Below are positions 34,471 through 45,801 of a stretch of 64,000 bases of DNA, piece by piece. The stretch is taken from assembly GCA_963930655.1 (NCBI GenBank), contig OZ005605.1, positions 14,205,501-14,269,500 on the forward strand, given 5' to 3'. Numbering within the stretch: position 1 is the stretch's first letter; every line of letters begins with the position of its first letter. This DNA comes from Myrica gale (Eukaryota; Streptophyta; Magnoliopsida; Fagales; Myricaceae). The translations under genes and the position numbers were made by a program. The notes below the pieces were generated by a model, which saw nothing but the letters and a program-made list of their open reading frames with translations, searched no databases and was not told where the DNA came from.

Positions 34471-35746
34471 TGAAAGTCTATGTAGCAACCCAAGAGGGGG
34501 GGGTGAATTGGGTTTTAATAAAAATTAACAATTTCTAAAGGAATTTAAAACACCAACCACAAGAGCTAAGAACAAGAGTAAGAATAAAAACTTAAGAAGG
34601 TAAGGGTTGAAAAGATGACACCGTAATTTTTAGGTGGTTCGGCCAAACTCTTGCCTACATCCACCCCAAGGCTATTGACTTCCTTGGGATTTATCCACTA
34701 TCTATCAAATGGGTAGTACACCTTAGCTTCCCGAGTGCTAAGGAACCTTCACAAAGCGTTTCTTAAGCTTACGCTTTAACTCTTCTTCTCAAATCCCAAC
34801 ACCTAGGGACTTCGTCTACTCACAAGAGTAGGACTCAGTGTTTACGTACCCAACACTCACAAGGTTTAACTTGAATGGGTACAAATAAAAAAACTCACGA
34901 ATTGGCTCTTGAAGCTGAATTTACAAATGTGAGGCACAAATGATATGAAGAGGATAAAATGTACAATAGAAGACTTGAAATATGGCAAGGAAAATAGCAG
35001 GTCTTCTGGGTAGGTGCGGAGCTTCCCTCTTCTTCAAAGCTTTTCCTCTTTTCACAAGAAGTTAGGTCATGGAGTAAATGCAAAGTCGAGTGTGTAGGTG
35101 AGAGCTCTATCTTCTTCAGCTACCGATCTTCTATTTAAGTCATTTTGTCTTCAACGGTCGACTGGGTAGGTGAGAATAGTCGTTGGAAGGTTTCCCATGA
35201 ATTAGGGACCAATTTGATGTCTCTGATGTCATTCCGAAAAATCCTCAAAATCGCGGAATGTGCTGACACATGAAATTTGAACTGAGAATGAGTGTTCGGG
35301 AGTTAGTGCAATGTGTCGACACCATGAGGTCAATGTGTCGACACATGTTTTGGTCAAAAACACATGTCTCGGGTGTGAGTGCAATGTGTCAACACTATAA
35401 GGTCAATGTGTCGACACATGTCTTTGCTTGAAAAATATGTCTCGGGTGTGAATGCAATGTGTCGACATCTAAAAGTCCTGGAGACAAAAATCAGTGTATT
35501 TGAAGTTTTCATTTCATTACAAAACTCTTTTAAGTGTCTGTAACTTGAAGATTTTATCAATCAACTTGTGTAAAAGTCTTTAAGTGCATTAAGAAGCTCT
35601 TTGGTGAGATAAACTTAATCCTTTTGTAGATATAACTTTGAATTTGTGGATTGGCAAAATAAAATCTAAAGTCTTCAAAAACTTAGAAACTTTTGTTATC
35701 ATCAAAATCACTTGTGGATTGTTTGCAAAACAACTTTGGGCTAACA
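34471..35746 (-). mobile_element. Solo copia LTR, inverted, inside the ACD11-like duplicate
   Basis: The inverted sequence starts TGTTAGCCCAAAG (right edge) and reaches CCCCCCCCTCTTGGGTTGC at the other end. The target duplication AATTT is at 34466-34470 and 35747-35751. The unduplicated locus at about 49205 reads GATATTGTATTTATATA without the LTR, confirming the empty site. Five TGTGTCGACACA-like palindromes lie at 35308-35470. It is the same family as 22739-24342 and 40796-42517. Confidence 0.95.
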
Positions 35747-36245
35747 AATTTATATAAGAGAGTCCCAATAGAAATTTGATAATAGAAACTACTATATAAC
35801 TTCCAAAGAATGTATGCTCCTCAACAGTATGCATTTCTACAATTATAAACAAAATTCATAGCCCTATTGTCAGCACGACCTAGTTCCTCACCAACTATTG
35901 ATACACAACCACAACAATCACGAAGGAATATTCCATTTATGGCCCTCAATTGATCTACATCAATTGCCTCTGAAAATGAATTGTATGGCCCTCCAATGGG
36001 ACTCAAAGGTTGATGTGAAAATAACTTTCAAAGTTGTGTAACGTCAACCATGATTCTAGCGTGCATTTCTGAATAGCCAAGAATAGGATGGAAAGTTTCT
36101 CATTTATATGTACAAACCTCAACGTAAAGATATGAATGTAAATATTAAATTATAGAAAGTGAATATGGTATTAGAGCCACACCGTTCCTGGGTCCCTGTT
36201 TTTTCGTCCTCTCTAGCAAACTCCCTGCTTCTTCCCATTGCTAGT

Positions 36246-37240
36246 ATGGCTACCACCAGCCACCCAGACAATTCTGGTGACTCACCCTTTGACCTAGATA
36301 CTCTCCTCACCGACTTCCTTTCCACCAAAGCCCAGGCCTCTACCATGACCCACGAACCCTCTGTTGTCCTGATCGACATTAAGTTGGACGGTTCCAACTA
36401 TGCTCTCTGGTCTCAGGTGATGGAGATGTACATCTCCGGCAAAGATAAGTTGGGGTACATCAATGGTGATCTTTCCCAACCCTCACCAACTGATCTATCC
36501 TTTTGAAAGTGGCACAATGACAATGCCATTGTCAAAGGATGGTTAATCAACTCTATGGATCCAGTGTTGATCAGTAACTTCATCAGATTTCCCACGGCAA
36601 GACTGGTATGGGACTCTATCGCCACTACATATTTCAATGGCAGCGACACCTCTTAGATCTATGACCTCCGACGTCGGGTCACTCACCTTCGGCAGGCAGG
36701 TGGCTCCCTCGAAAAATATTACACCGATCTGCAGGATCTTTGGCGTGAAATCGACTTCCATCATCCCAACCAAATGGAGTGCTTTGTTGATATCAAGCAC
36801 TATAGTACTCTTTTACAAGAAGAACGTGTTTATGTCTTCGTGGATGGTCTTGACGACCGGTTGGATAACATCTGTGGCGATGTGTTGCAACTGCGCCCTT
36901 TTCTCACCGTGGAACAAACCTACGCTCATGTTCGTCGTGAGGCTCTCCACCAGCAAGCGATGAACACCGGGGGCGATGAATCTACTCCCAAGGGCTCAAG
37001 CTAGGCCCGGTGTCCTCGAACTCCTCTCCCCATCACCACGGTAAATCCAACTCCAGTAGCAAGGCTTCGTGCTTCTTCAGATGGTGTGAAGTGCTCTCAC
37101 TGCAGAAATATGAAACATGCACGTGACCAATGCTTCCAGTTGCATGGCTATCCAGATTGGTGGAACGAGCTTCAGGCCCGAAAAAAAAACAGGATAGTCC
37201 AGGCGTTGGTGGCAGCACAGGCAAAGCTGTTGTGGTTGCT
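36246..37240 (+). pseudogene. Copia gag with CCHC knuckle
   Basis: The start at 36246 gives MATTSHPDNSG. Then come LDGSNYALWSQVMEMYISG (the gag N-terminal block), WDSIATTYFNGSDTS, LRQAGGSLEKYYTDLQDLW and FVDGLDDRLDNICGDVL. A zinc knuckle CSHCRNMKHARDQCF with the copia-typical LHGYPDWW follows. In-frame stops are at 36504 and about 36655, and a frame change occurs near 37000. Confidence 0.9.
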
Positions 37241-37279
37241 GTCGAACCACATCTCTCTTTACTTCCAACCCCTGCACCA

Positions 37280-38700
37280 GCGTCCACTGTCCTCTCTCCG
37301 GAAGATTCAGGTAACCTTGGTTCCGCCTTCCTTTGCCACCATAACAATTCGCCCAGATCTGCGTGGCACCTTGACTCCGAAGCCACGAACCATATGACTT
37401 ACGATGCAACAAATTTTTCTCAGCCCTCATTCCCGCGAGGCACCAACATCTCCAATGCAAATGGAGTGATCTCTCCTGTCACAGGGGCTGGCTCTGTGAC
37501 TCTATCTCCGTTGCTCAAATTTTCTAATACTCCACTTGTTCCATCTTTATCACATAAGTTACTTTCGGTTAGTCAAGTGTCTTCTTACCTGAATTGTGTG
37601 GTACTAATTTATCCTCGTTTGTCTTATTCAAGATATTCTCACCAAGGAGATCATTGGGCGTGGTACTAGACGGGGGGGATTATACTACATGGATGACTTC
37701 AGTTTGGGTCGTGCACATCATATGGGTTCTAAACTTAGTCCGGATGCCAGACAGATTTGGCTGTGGCATCGTCGTCTCGGACATCCGTCCTTTGGTTATT
37801 TACGCCACTTTTTCCCTGCTCTATTTTCGAATGTACCGTCTTCTGACTTTACCTGTGAAACTTGCATTCTGGCCAAAAGTCATCGCACTAGCTATCCCTA
37901 AAGCATGAATAAACGTGATACACCATTCGCTTTAATTCATTCTAATGTGTGGGGGCCCTCCCCGGTTTCTACTGTTACTGGCATCCGTTGGCTTGTTATA
38001 TTTGTTGATGATTGTACACGTATGACCTGGCTTTATTTACTGAAACACAAGGACGAGGTGTTTCGTGTTTTTCAGTCATTCCATACTATGATTAAGACCC
38101 AGTTCTCCGGTAATATTCAGATTCTCCGCTCCAATAATAGTGGAGAATATGTTAATCACCGTTTCCAGGCCTATTTCCAGACACATGGTCTTATTCATGA
38201 AACCTCTTGTCCACAGACTCCTCAACAAAACAGCATTGTTGAGCAAAAAAATCGGCATATTCTTGAAATTGCTCGTGACCTATTGATTGGTTCTCATGTC
38301 CCCACACACCACTGGCCGGATGCTGTGGCCATTGCTGTCCATTTAATCAACCGCGTCCCGTCCAAGGTCTTAGCATTTCAGACTCCCCTCCAGTCACTGG
38401 CAGCCTTGGTATCTCTTCCTACAGCCCTCATGCTTCCTCGCATTTTTGGGTGCTTGGCGTTTTTGCACCTCCATAAAAATCAACGCACCAAACTCGACCC
38501 CTGTGCTTTTCGGTGTCTCTTCTTGGGGTACCCTGTGCATCAGAACAGCTACTGGTGCTATGAGCCCACTACCAAGCGTACTTATGGGATGATGGATGTC
38601 ACCTTTCTGGAATCAGAATTTTTTTACTCCCCTCTGACATCCAATCCTCCTCTTCAGGGGGAGCCTCGGGATGAAGAGTTGAATTGGTTAAGTTTTGAGT
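37280..38700 (+). pseudogene. Copia protease and integrase with lost catalytic residues
   Basis: The protease shows WHLDSEATNHMTYD where DSGAT(D/N)HM is expected, so the flap-adjacent Gly is Glu. After a frameshift the GAG-pre-integrase part follows (WLWHRRLGHPSFGYLRHF, then CETCILAKSHR). The integrase core reads LIHSNVWGPSP and LRSNNSGEYVN; both positions normally hold the catalytic Asp (HSDVWGPS, SDNGGEY). The Glu-bearing block reads NSIVEQKNRH, so the third acidic residue remains. A stop precedes MNKRDTPF at about 37905. The D-to-N changes are G-to-A transitions, typical of methylation-driven decay. Confidence 0.92.
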
Positions 38701-39079
38701 GGCTTGAAGATCGAAATAATACAACGATGGTGGATGAGAAGCAAAATGGAGAGCCAAATGTGTCTTCGGTCGAATCCAGTATGCTTCCCAAATCGAATCT
38801 GCCTCCAAAAATTGAACCCACATCAACATCATCTGAAGCGGTAGAAGAAACCCCCCGTCTTATCGTACCTTCAGACCCATCTCCTGAGAATATTCCTGAG
38901 GTAAACAATCACATTACACCCTCACATATAAATGACATAGATAGTACTGTTGGATATACCTTACCTTACAGGCATAATCAGGGAAAGCCACCAAACAGAT
39001 AATCTCCAGACGTTGGGGAACGAAGGTCAAGGTATCCTATTGCCAATTATGCATCTACCAAGAGACTATCTGAACCTCT

Positions 39080-39903
39080 CTAGACATTCTCACATGGACT
39101 TTGAGTCATGCCATATCCCCACCAATGTTGAGGACGCATTAGCAGACCCAAGATGGACCCAAGCCATAGAGGAAGAAATGGGAGCACTACTGAGGAATGA
39201 AACATGGACTTTGGTCCCATTACCCAAAGGAAAGAAAATGGTAGGGTGCAAATGGGTCTTCTCCATCAAACATAATTCAGACGGATCTATTGAACGATAC
39301 AAGGCGAGACTAGTGGCAAAGAGGTACACATAGACTTACGGTGTAGACTACCAAGAAACCTTCTCACCAGTATCCAAGCTCAACACAGTCAGAGTCCTAT
39401 TGTCTCTTGCAGCAAACTTAGACTTACGGTACCTAAAGTCCTCTCCTGGAAAAGGACTTATGTTTTCAAATAAAAATCACCTCAGAGTTGATGGTTATAC
39501 AGATGCAGATTGGGCAGGGACAACCACAGATAGAAGGTCGACCTCAGCCTACTTTATGTTCGTCGGGGGAAATCTTGTTACATGGAGAAGCAAGAAGCAA
39601 AAAGTGGTGGCATTATCAAGTGCTGAAACGAAGTTCCGTGGAATGGCTAAGGGACTTTGTGAACTCATTTGGCTGAAAAGACTCTTAACTGAAATGGGTT
39701 TTGCTCCTATCTCTGAGATAGATCTTTTTTGTGACAACAAGGCGGCTATCGCTATTTCTCATAACCCGATCCAACATGACCGTACCAAACACGTGGAGAT
39801 AGGCACACATTTTATCAAAGAAAACCTTGAAGCTAAGATAATTCGGTTTCCATTTGTGAAATCTGAAGATCAACTAGCGGATATCCTTACAAAGGCCGTA
39901 TAA
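39080..39903 (+). pseudogene. Copia RT start joined to RNase H by an internal deletion
   Basis: The RT N-terminus is present (DPRWTQAIEEEMGALLRNET, KGKKMVGCKWVFSIKHN, YKARLVAKRYT), followed by a stop and YQETFSPVSKLNTVRVLLSL. At about 39420 the sequence jumps directly to RYLKSSPGKGLMFS and the RNase H domain (VDGYTDADWAG, RRSTSAYFMFVG, SSAETKFRGMA, LFCDNKAAIAIS, QLADILTKAV). The palm with the YVDD box, roughly 250-300 residues, is missing. GACTTACGG occurs at 39334 and 39421, so short-repeat recombination is possible. Confidence 0.92.
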
Positions 39904-40059
39904 AGCAAGGACTTCTACAACTCACTAAACAAATTGAACAAGAAAAATGGAGAGAGAATTTAAAGCTCTGATATAAAATCAATGGTTAAACAGAGTAAAA
40001 GGGTCAAATTAAGCAAACCACACATACTCTTTATTTATAGGCTCTATGATGTGAAAATT

Positions 40060-40200
40060 GAAGTTCTAGAATTAAGGTAACCTAAGAGGGGGAAGCAGGG
40101 TGAATTAGGTTTCCAAATTATTTTGGACTTCTACTAAAGTCTAGCTTGTTTGCTCTTAAATTCTTCCTATACCCCTTCCATGTCAAAACACTAAGATTAA
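40060..40200 (-). repeat. Fragment of a copia-type LTR end (inverted)
   Basis: GGTAACCTAAGAGGGGGAAG followed by GGTGAATTAGG resembles the inverted 3' ends of the copia LTRs in this window. It is short and has no defined borders. Confidence 0.35.
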
Positions 40201-40507
40201 AAACTTCATATTTGGCTAGGGTATCTCTCTCTCTCAAGTTTGTTGGCCAACTCTAAAAATAGTTGTTTATAGCCGTTTGGGGCGAAACTATCAAGGTTTA
40301 GGAATAGATTTCGGGAGGGGTATAAATTTCGGGATTTATGGATATCGGAATAGATCCTTTCTAATTTTGGAAGTGACGACTACCGAATTATTCACTGTAT
40401 AGTTTGACTCCGTCAACAGAAGTGAATGGTTTGAGCGTATTATAATAAGTTAAATTTTGTAATGATAGGTGCTAGATAAAATTTAGAAATTTAGAAGTCC
40501 AATGTGA

Positions 40508-40795
40508 TATTATGCTAGATCTTCCTAAAAGATCGAGGTAATATTTGAGAAATTGCATGATTTATTATTAACGCTCGGAGTTTTATGTGCATTACGTTTT
40601 GATAAAATTGTTAAAGATTATAGCATAAAATGTATAAACATTAGCTTATTTTTATGTCCAATGATATTTCATAATGTTTTCAATGTTTAAATCAAAGTTT
40701 TTTATATATTTATTGTTATTGAAGATTTGTGCATGACATTTCATGAAAAAAAGATAAAGATGCAAAGTTCAAAGTGACGTGTATTGTATGATATG
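40508..40795 (+). repeat. Gypsy LTR fragment, left part (same family as 60075-61544)
   Basis: Matches 60540-60815, for example GCTAGATCTTCCTAAAAGA, TTTTATGTGCATTACGTTTT and TTATTTTTATGTCCAATGAT. The remainder reappears at 43193-43500 after a nested copia fragment; about 300 bases of the LTR middle are absent. Confidence 0.85.
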
Positions 40796-42517
40796 TGTTA
40801 GCCCAAAGTTATTTTTAAAACAATCAATAAATGATTTTGATGATAACAAAATATTCTAATTTTCAAAGACTTTTAGATTTTACATTGTAAATCCACAATT
40901 TCCAATTTGTATTTCAAAAAGATTGAGGTTTCACTCACTAAAATATTTCTAAGTGCACTTGAACATCAATACACAAGTTGATAAGATCAATTTTTCATAT
41001 TGTATGTGTTTAAAGAAGTTTTGGAATTGATTGAACACTTTAAAGCTGTTGTTTTCTCTCCATCACTTAAAAGTGTCGACACATTGAATCTATGTGTCGA
41101 CACATTGCACTTACACCCGAGAGGCCAACTCCAAAATGCAAAAATTCACTATTGATAGCATTTTCAGACTAAGTGTTCAATGTGTCGACACATTGAAGAC
41201 CATGTGTCGACACATTGCACTGTCTCCCGAGAAATGAAAACATGGTGTCGACACATAATGCGAAATTGCAGAAATTCTGAAACAACGCCAGATCACTCAA
41301 AATGGTTCAAAATTGTCTCAAATGACCTCCAACGGCACTCTAACTTTACAAGAAGACCATTTATGAAGGTTGAAGATCTAAGAGCTATAAGAAGAACATG
41401 ATAGAAAGGGAGAAGGGAGAGCTCGAGCTTCAACGCAACATCTAGGGAGAGAAATCCAAGATCCAAAGTTTTTCATTTGCTAATTCTTCCAAGATCAAAG
41501 CTCCCATTGTTCAATACTCTTCCATTGCTCATCATTGACAACCCAGCCTTCAAAGGGAGAGAAATTTCTTGAAGAAGAAGGATTTGCATCATCATTCAAC
41601 ATCTATCCTTCCAAAGAAAGAGAAAGCTAGATTCAAAGAAATCATTTGATGATTCATTCAAGACCAAAGCTTCACTGTCAAATATCATTCTCTTGTTCAT
41701 CATTGATGTCTTAGCCTCCAAAGAGAGAGATTTCTTAAAGAAGAGACAACACACTTGCAATCACTCCTTGCCCTAGCTTCTAGAGAGAGAAAGTGCTTTG
41801 AAGAAGAGGGAAAACCATATCTACCAAAAAGGTTTGTGCTCACATCTTCTGAACTCTAGATTTCCTTTTATAATCTTGTCTTCTTGCACTCTATTGAGCT
41901 TTTCACTTACTTATTTGGCTTAAAGAGCCATTCCAAACGATTTGAGCTTTTCATTTGCTTATTTGGCTTATAGAGTCATTCCACACTTTTGTGCCTCATT
42001 TGCTCATTTGGCTTAGAGAGCCTTCATTGTAGTCATCCTTTGTAAAACATTTGAGTGTTGGGAAAATACTTGGTCCTACTTGTGAGAGTAGAAGAAATCC
42101 TCTAGGTTGTGAGGATTTGTGAGAGTGAGTTAAAGTGTAAGCTCGGAAAACACGTTGTAAAGGTTCCTTAGCACCCGGGAAGCTATGGTGTATTCGCTAT
42201 TTGGAGAATAGTGGAGGAAGCCCGAGGAAGTCAATAGCCTTGGGGGTGGACGTAGGCACGTGTTTGGCCGAACCACCTAAAAGCTACGGTGTCATCTCTC
42301 AACTCTATCTTGCTTATCATTCGTTTCATATCCATATTTATGATACTTTGTCATTCATGATTCATTGCTTATATTTAGCTTATCATTTAGTATATTAAGA
42401 TCTGGATTTTTATTCTTAGAGAAATAGTATTTTTATATCTGAGTTTTAATCGAAAAATGGGTAAATTTTTGTTAAACCAAATTCACCCCCCCTCTTGGGT
42501 TGTTGTTTGAACTCACA
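40796..42517 (+). mobile_element. 5' LTR of a Ty1/copia element (1722 bp)
   Basis: Starts TGTTAGCCCAAAG, ends TTGTTTGAACTCACA, and is followed by a primer binding site. It is longer than the solo LTR at 22739 partly because of a partial internal duplication around 41540-41740. Five TGTGTCGACACA-type palindromes lie at about 41071-41255. The 5-bp flank on the left is ATATG; the right end of the element is lost. Confidence 0.93.
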
Positions 42518-42518
42518 A

Positions 42519-42535
42519 TTGGTATCAGAGTTGAG
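42519..42535 (+). promoter_or_regulatory. Copia primer binding site
   Basis: TTGGTATCAGAGTTGAGG begins two bases after the LTR and matches the initiator tRNA-Met complement at its core (TGGTATCAGAG). Confidence 0.88.
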
Positions 42536-42552
42536 GTTTAATATCTCTATCT

Positions 42553-43192
42553 ATGACAACCCTTATTAATACCTCCTTAGCTGAAGGTCAATCTACAAAT
42601 AGACCTCCCTTGTTCAATGGAACTTGTTACAATTATTGGAAGGCTAGGATGAGGATTTACATCCAAGCCGCGGACTATGAACTATAGAGAGTTATCTCAA
42701 ATGGTCCTACATTTCCTAGAGATAAGGAAGGAGAGTTGAAAGATGAAAATGAATGGGATGATGTTGATCTTAGAATTATATCTTTAAATGCTAAAGTTAT
42801 AAATGTGTTATATTTTGCACTTGATTCGAATGAATTCAATCGTGTTTCCGGTTGTGATACCGCAAAAGAAATTTGGGATAAAATTCAAGTATCCCATGAA
42901 GGTACGGATCAAGTCAAGGAAAAAAATATTAGCATGCTTGTTAATAGTTTTGAGCTTTTTAAGATGAAATTCGATGAATCTATGTCACTCATGTTTAGTC
43001 GCTTTACCGATATTTTAAATGAACTTAAATCTCTTGGTAAAAAATATACTAATGTTGAGATGGTGAGAAAGATTCTTAGGTGCCTAGCAAAAGCTTGGGA
43101 ACTCAAGGTCACCGTCATTCAAAAAGCCAAAGACTTGACAAAGCCAAAGATTTTTTTGAAATTGCCAAAAACAGCTTTCAACAATTTATAAA
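42553..43192 (+). pseudogene. Copia gag (UBN2-type), truncated
   Basis: The ATG at 42553 gives MTTLINTSLAEGQSTNRPPL, then FNGTCYNYWKARMRIYIQA. A stop follows at about 42685 (DYEL-stop), where Trp or another residue is usual. The frame then continues through ALDSNEFNRVSGCDTAKEIW, VSHEGTDQVKEKNISMLVNS and FTDILNELKSLGKKYTNVEM, all gag blocks of Tork/SIRE-like copia elements. Homology ends at 43190, where sequence of a gypsy LTR resumes. No nucleocapsid knuckle or pol is present. Confidence 0.92.
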
Positions 43193-43500
43193 GATTTTAA
43201 ATATTCTGTATCTTACTATTACAGTGTGGCTCATAGGATACACACTAGCATAATGATTTTGCTTACTGAGTTGTTGAACTCACCCGCAATTGTTTTCTTT
43301 ATTTTCAGATGTTGATCAGGAGCATGTTGATAGTCAGGATTAGATGGCACGTGGGCGGGTAACTAAGAGACTATTATAATAAATGTTTGACTCTAGTATG
43401 AGTCTAATCATGTTTAGATTTGTCTTTGTGTTCTAAAAGAGTTTTTAAGTTTTATTAAGAGAGATTTATTAAAAAATTTAAATAAAGTTTATTCCGCATT
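43193..43500 (+). repeat. Gypsy LTR fragment, right part
   Basis: Matches 61165-61420, with AGCATAATGATTTTGCTTA, GAGTTGTTGAACTCAC and GGGCGGGTAACTAAGAGACT. It continues the fragment at 40508-40795 on the other side of the truncated copia element. Confidence 0.85.
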
Positions 43501-43529
43501 TTTTTAGATATGTTTTTAAATCAGAAGTC

Positions 43530-44239
43530 TAATTGTTTATTGGTGTGTTGTCACGGACAACCAAATTAATAAAACCTATACTCCTAAAAATACTTGCAGT
43601 GTTGCAAGTAAGGATCGTTTCCGTGGAGAGTATCTAGCCTAGTTTTATGCTTCGCGAACAAGGATGGAGAGATTGTGTATAACGAAAATAATTTTAAGAA
43701 AGACAACTAAGGAACAATTCAAATTAAAGTGTCGAAATCAATCAAAAGAACAAACCTTGGTCTAAGTCAACATCCACCATTGGAATTTTAAAATTGATCA
43801 TCGATGCAAGCATATATCAATTCATACTTTGAATATTCACCGCTGGAATTATTTTTCTATCTCTCCTTAGTCACAATTAATTAGAAAACAAGCGCTAAAG
43901 GTTTAATCGAGTAGCAGCCTTAAAAATTAGAGAGATCGATGAAGCTAAACAATACAAGAAAATCATTTCTAACGCGGCAAATCATTAAATCTTAGTTGCT
44001 TCACAAATTAGAGGGATCAAACAATTACGGATTTGATACCTAGAATTAGATTGTAACAAATAATAAAGTAGTAGGCCTCCTAGTTATTAAACGAGACAAT
44101 CATGAAAATTGGCACCCTCTAGCCTTTAAGGTTTGGGGCTTGACAAATCCCTAAGTGAAAACTATAAAAATCTTTAATTTCTATGTATGATCTCATCTCA
44201 ACCTCATACTCTAACTATAGAGCCTTCATCTTTTTCTAC
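43530..44239. other. Repeat-like non-coding DNA
   Basis: No protein-like frame. AGGATCGTTTCCGTGGAGAG and the following text look like a high-copy plant repeat, but it could not be assigned to a class. Confidence 0.35.
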
Positions 44240-44401
44240 AACAGTAATAAATAACATGTATTATGGTCACTTGTAGGTAAAAGAATTAAAGTTAATATGT
44301 GAAACTTTATTGTATAAATTTAACATAATAGAGCATGACAACTTACAAAACTCTCACGTACAATATCCATTATCCACTCCCCATCCTTATTAAGTAAGCG
44401 T

Positions 44402-45801
44402 TAGTGGTGTTCAACCAAACTGAGAAATCCTGGTTCCACCGGCATTGGCACCAGTGGCCCCTATTTGCAAAAAACCGGGGGTTTAACTGATTCTCGATTT
44501 ACCTGGCACTGGATTCTCGGGTATTGGTTCAACCAGGATTTTTTTTAATTCTAAAAAAAGGGTATGCATTTGCCCCTTGTCTTCGACCCCCTTCGACTTC
44601 CCCAAATCAATTTCCAATTTCCTACTTTCGGCCATACTTTCCTTTCTCTCTCTCCATTATCACTGATCCTCTCCTTCTTGGTCCCTTGCTCCTTCGTCCT
44701 TCTTGGTCCCTCGCTCCTTCGCTCTCTGCTTGACTTTCACATGGATGACGAATTGTCTACATTCTTCTGCTGAATTTCGAAGTCCAGATGATGCGTTTGA
44801 CTTCAAGTTGTTTCCATTGTTTGTGGTTTTTTGGTGTTGGCAAAAATCGATACTTACTTGGTTTCAAAGCTCTAGGCTTTTTTTGTTTCTCTTCTTTTTT
44901 GTACAGTTTTCTTTTTGTTACACCATGGAATGAATTTCGTTTATAAGATTGCAAGATATTGCTTGATTTCAATTTAGTTTAAGCTGCAATTTATTGGGGA
45001 TTTCTATATGAAATTCCGTTTATAAGATTGCAAGCTATTGCTTGATTTCAATTTAGTTTAAGCTGCAATTTATTAATGATTTCTATTTTGGTACTCTCAT
45101 CTTCTCCTCTCCCTCATGTTAATTTGGGACACACTGTAGTGAAGTGTGGGGGTTTCACAGCACTCACACTTGCCAAGGACTTGGAAGGGAAGCTCGGAGG
45201 GCTTCAAGGTTTTGGGGCTGCTAGACAGGTTTGTGAGGAATATGTTTTATTTATAGTCAGTATTGTTTTGGTTGAATTGTTAAAAGTTGTGGTAGCAATG
45301 TTTGAAGTTTCGCTCTACATAAGGAGAATCTAAACCGCAAGATACCAAAGAAATATCTTCATCCAATTATAAGAGAATCCGGCATTTTGATTAGGATAGT
45401 TTGTTGGTTTACAAAGGAATTTAAACAGGGGATTGCTATATGACTGGTGCTTACCATATGTTATTCCATAAATACATATTAGGGTATTATTTGATGATGC
45501 TCTTTTGTGTACAAGAGATTGTCATGTATATTCAGTCCAATAACTTAGCTTCAACAGTTGCTATAAGATGTTGGTTGATTTATAATTTAAACTGAGTTTG
45601 TTGCTTAGAAGCTACTTAAGGTTCACAATAATCTTTTTTGTGCGTAAAATACTAAAAAATGGCCAAATATAAATATATGTTAACTAGGAACCGCCACCTC
45701 TAAGGGCCGGTTTTTTATCTTAACGATATAGGTGTAGATGACAAATATTTGAAAACCAGCCTATCCGGTGTCGACACCTACACCGGGGTTGCACAGCCTT
45801 A
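44402..45801. mobile_element. hAT-like non-autonomous element, 1400 bp, with exon-like content
   Basis: The termini are TAGTGGTGTTCAACC on the left and, inverted from the right, TAAGGCTGTGCAACC. The 8-bp flanks GTAAGCGT (44394-44401) and GTAAGTGT (45802-45809) differ at one base. The uninterrupted copy at 25586-25594 shows one GTAAGCAT. GGCACC/CCGG-rich subterminal sequence follows the left end, as at 306-418. The interior has a TC-rich leader-like stretch (44570-44740) and an exon-like block near 45120-45227. A diverged tandem duplication of TAAGATTGCAAG-TATTGCTTG lies at 44940-45075. No transposase. Confidence 0.85.
45118..45227 (+). pseudogene. Unidentified exon-like host fragment inside the hAT-like element
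   Basis: The stretch translates without stops as NLGHTVVKCGGFTALTLAKD followed by LEGKLGGLQGFGAARQ, then meets a possible donor (CAG/GTTTGT). It is richer in G+C than its surroundings and looks like a single captured exon. I do not recognise the parent gene. Confidence 0.4.

Larger units (their letters stand above)
32432..35925. repeat. Partial segmental duplicate of the ACD11-like locus (copy of about 47100-49375)
   Basis: Collinear with 47100-49375 over the 3' flank, exon 4, intron 3, exon 3 and about 600 bases of intron 2. It diverges by substitutions and small indels and carries a solo LTR absent from the other copy. The homology ends near 35925, where the copia-associated sequence begins. 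Exons 1 and 2 are not duplicated. Confidence 0.9.
36166..39960 (+). mobile_element. Ty1/copia element, heavily decayed, with an internal RT deletion
   Basis: A primer-binding-like TGGTATTAGAGCC is at 36166, followed by gag, protease, integrase, RT and RNase H in copia order on the plus strand. No clear LTR pair was found; the 5' side abuts the broken ACD11-like duplicate. Stops, lost catalytic residues and the missing RT palm show it is non-functional. Confidence 0.88.
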
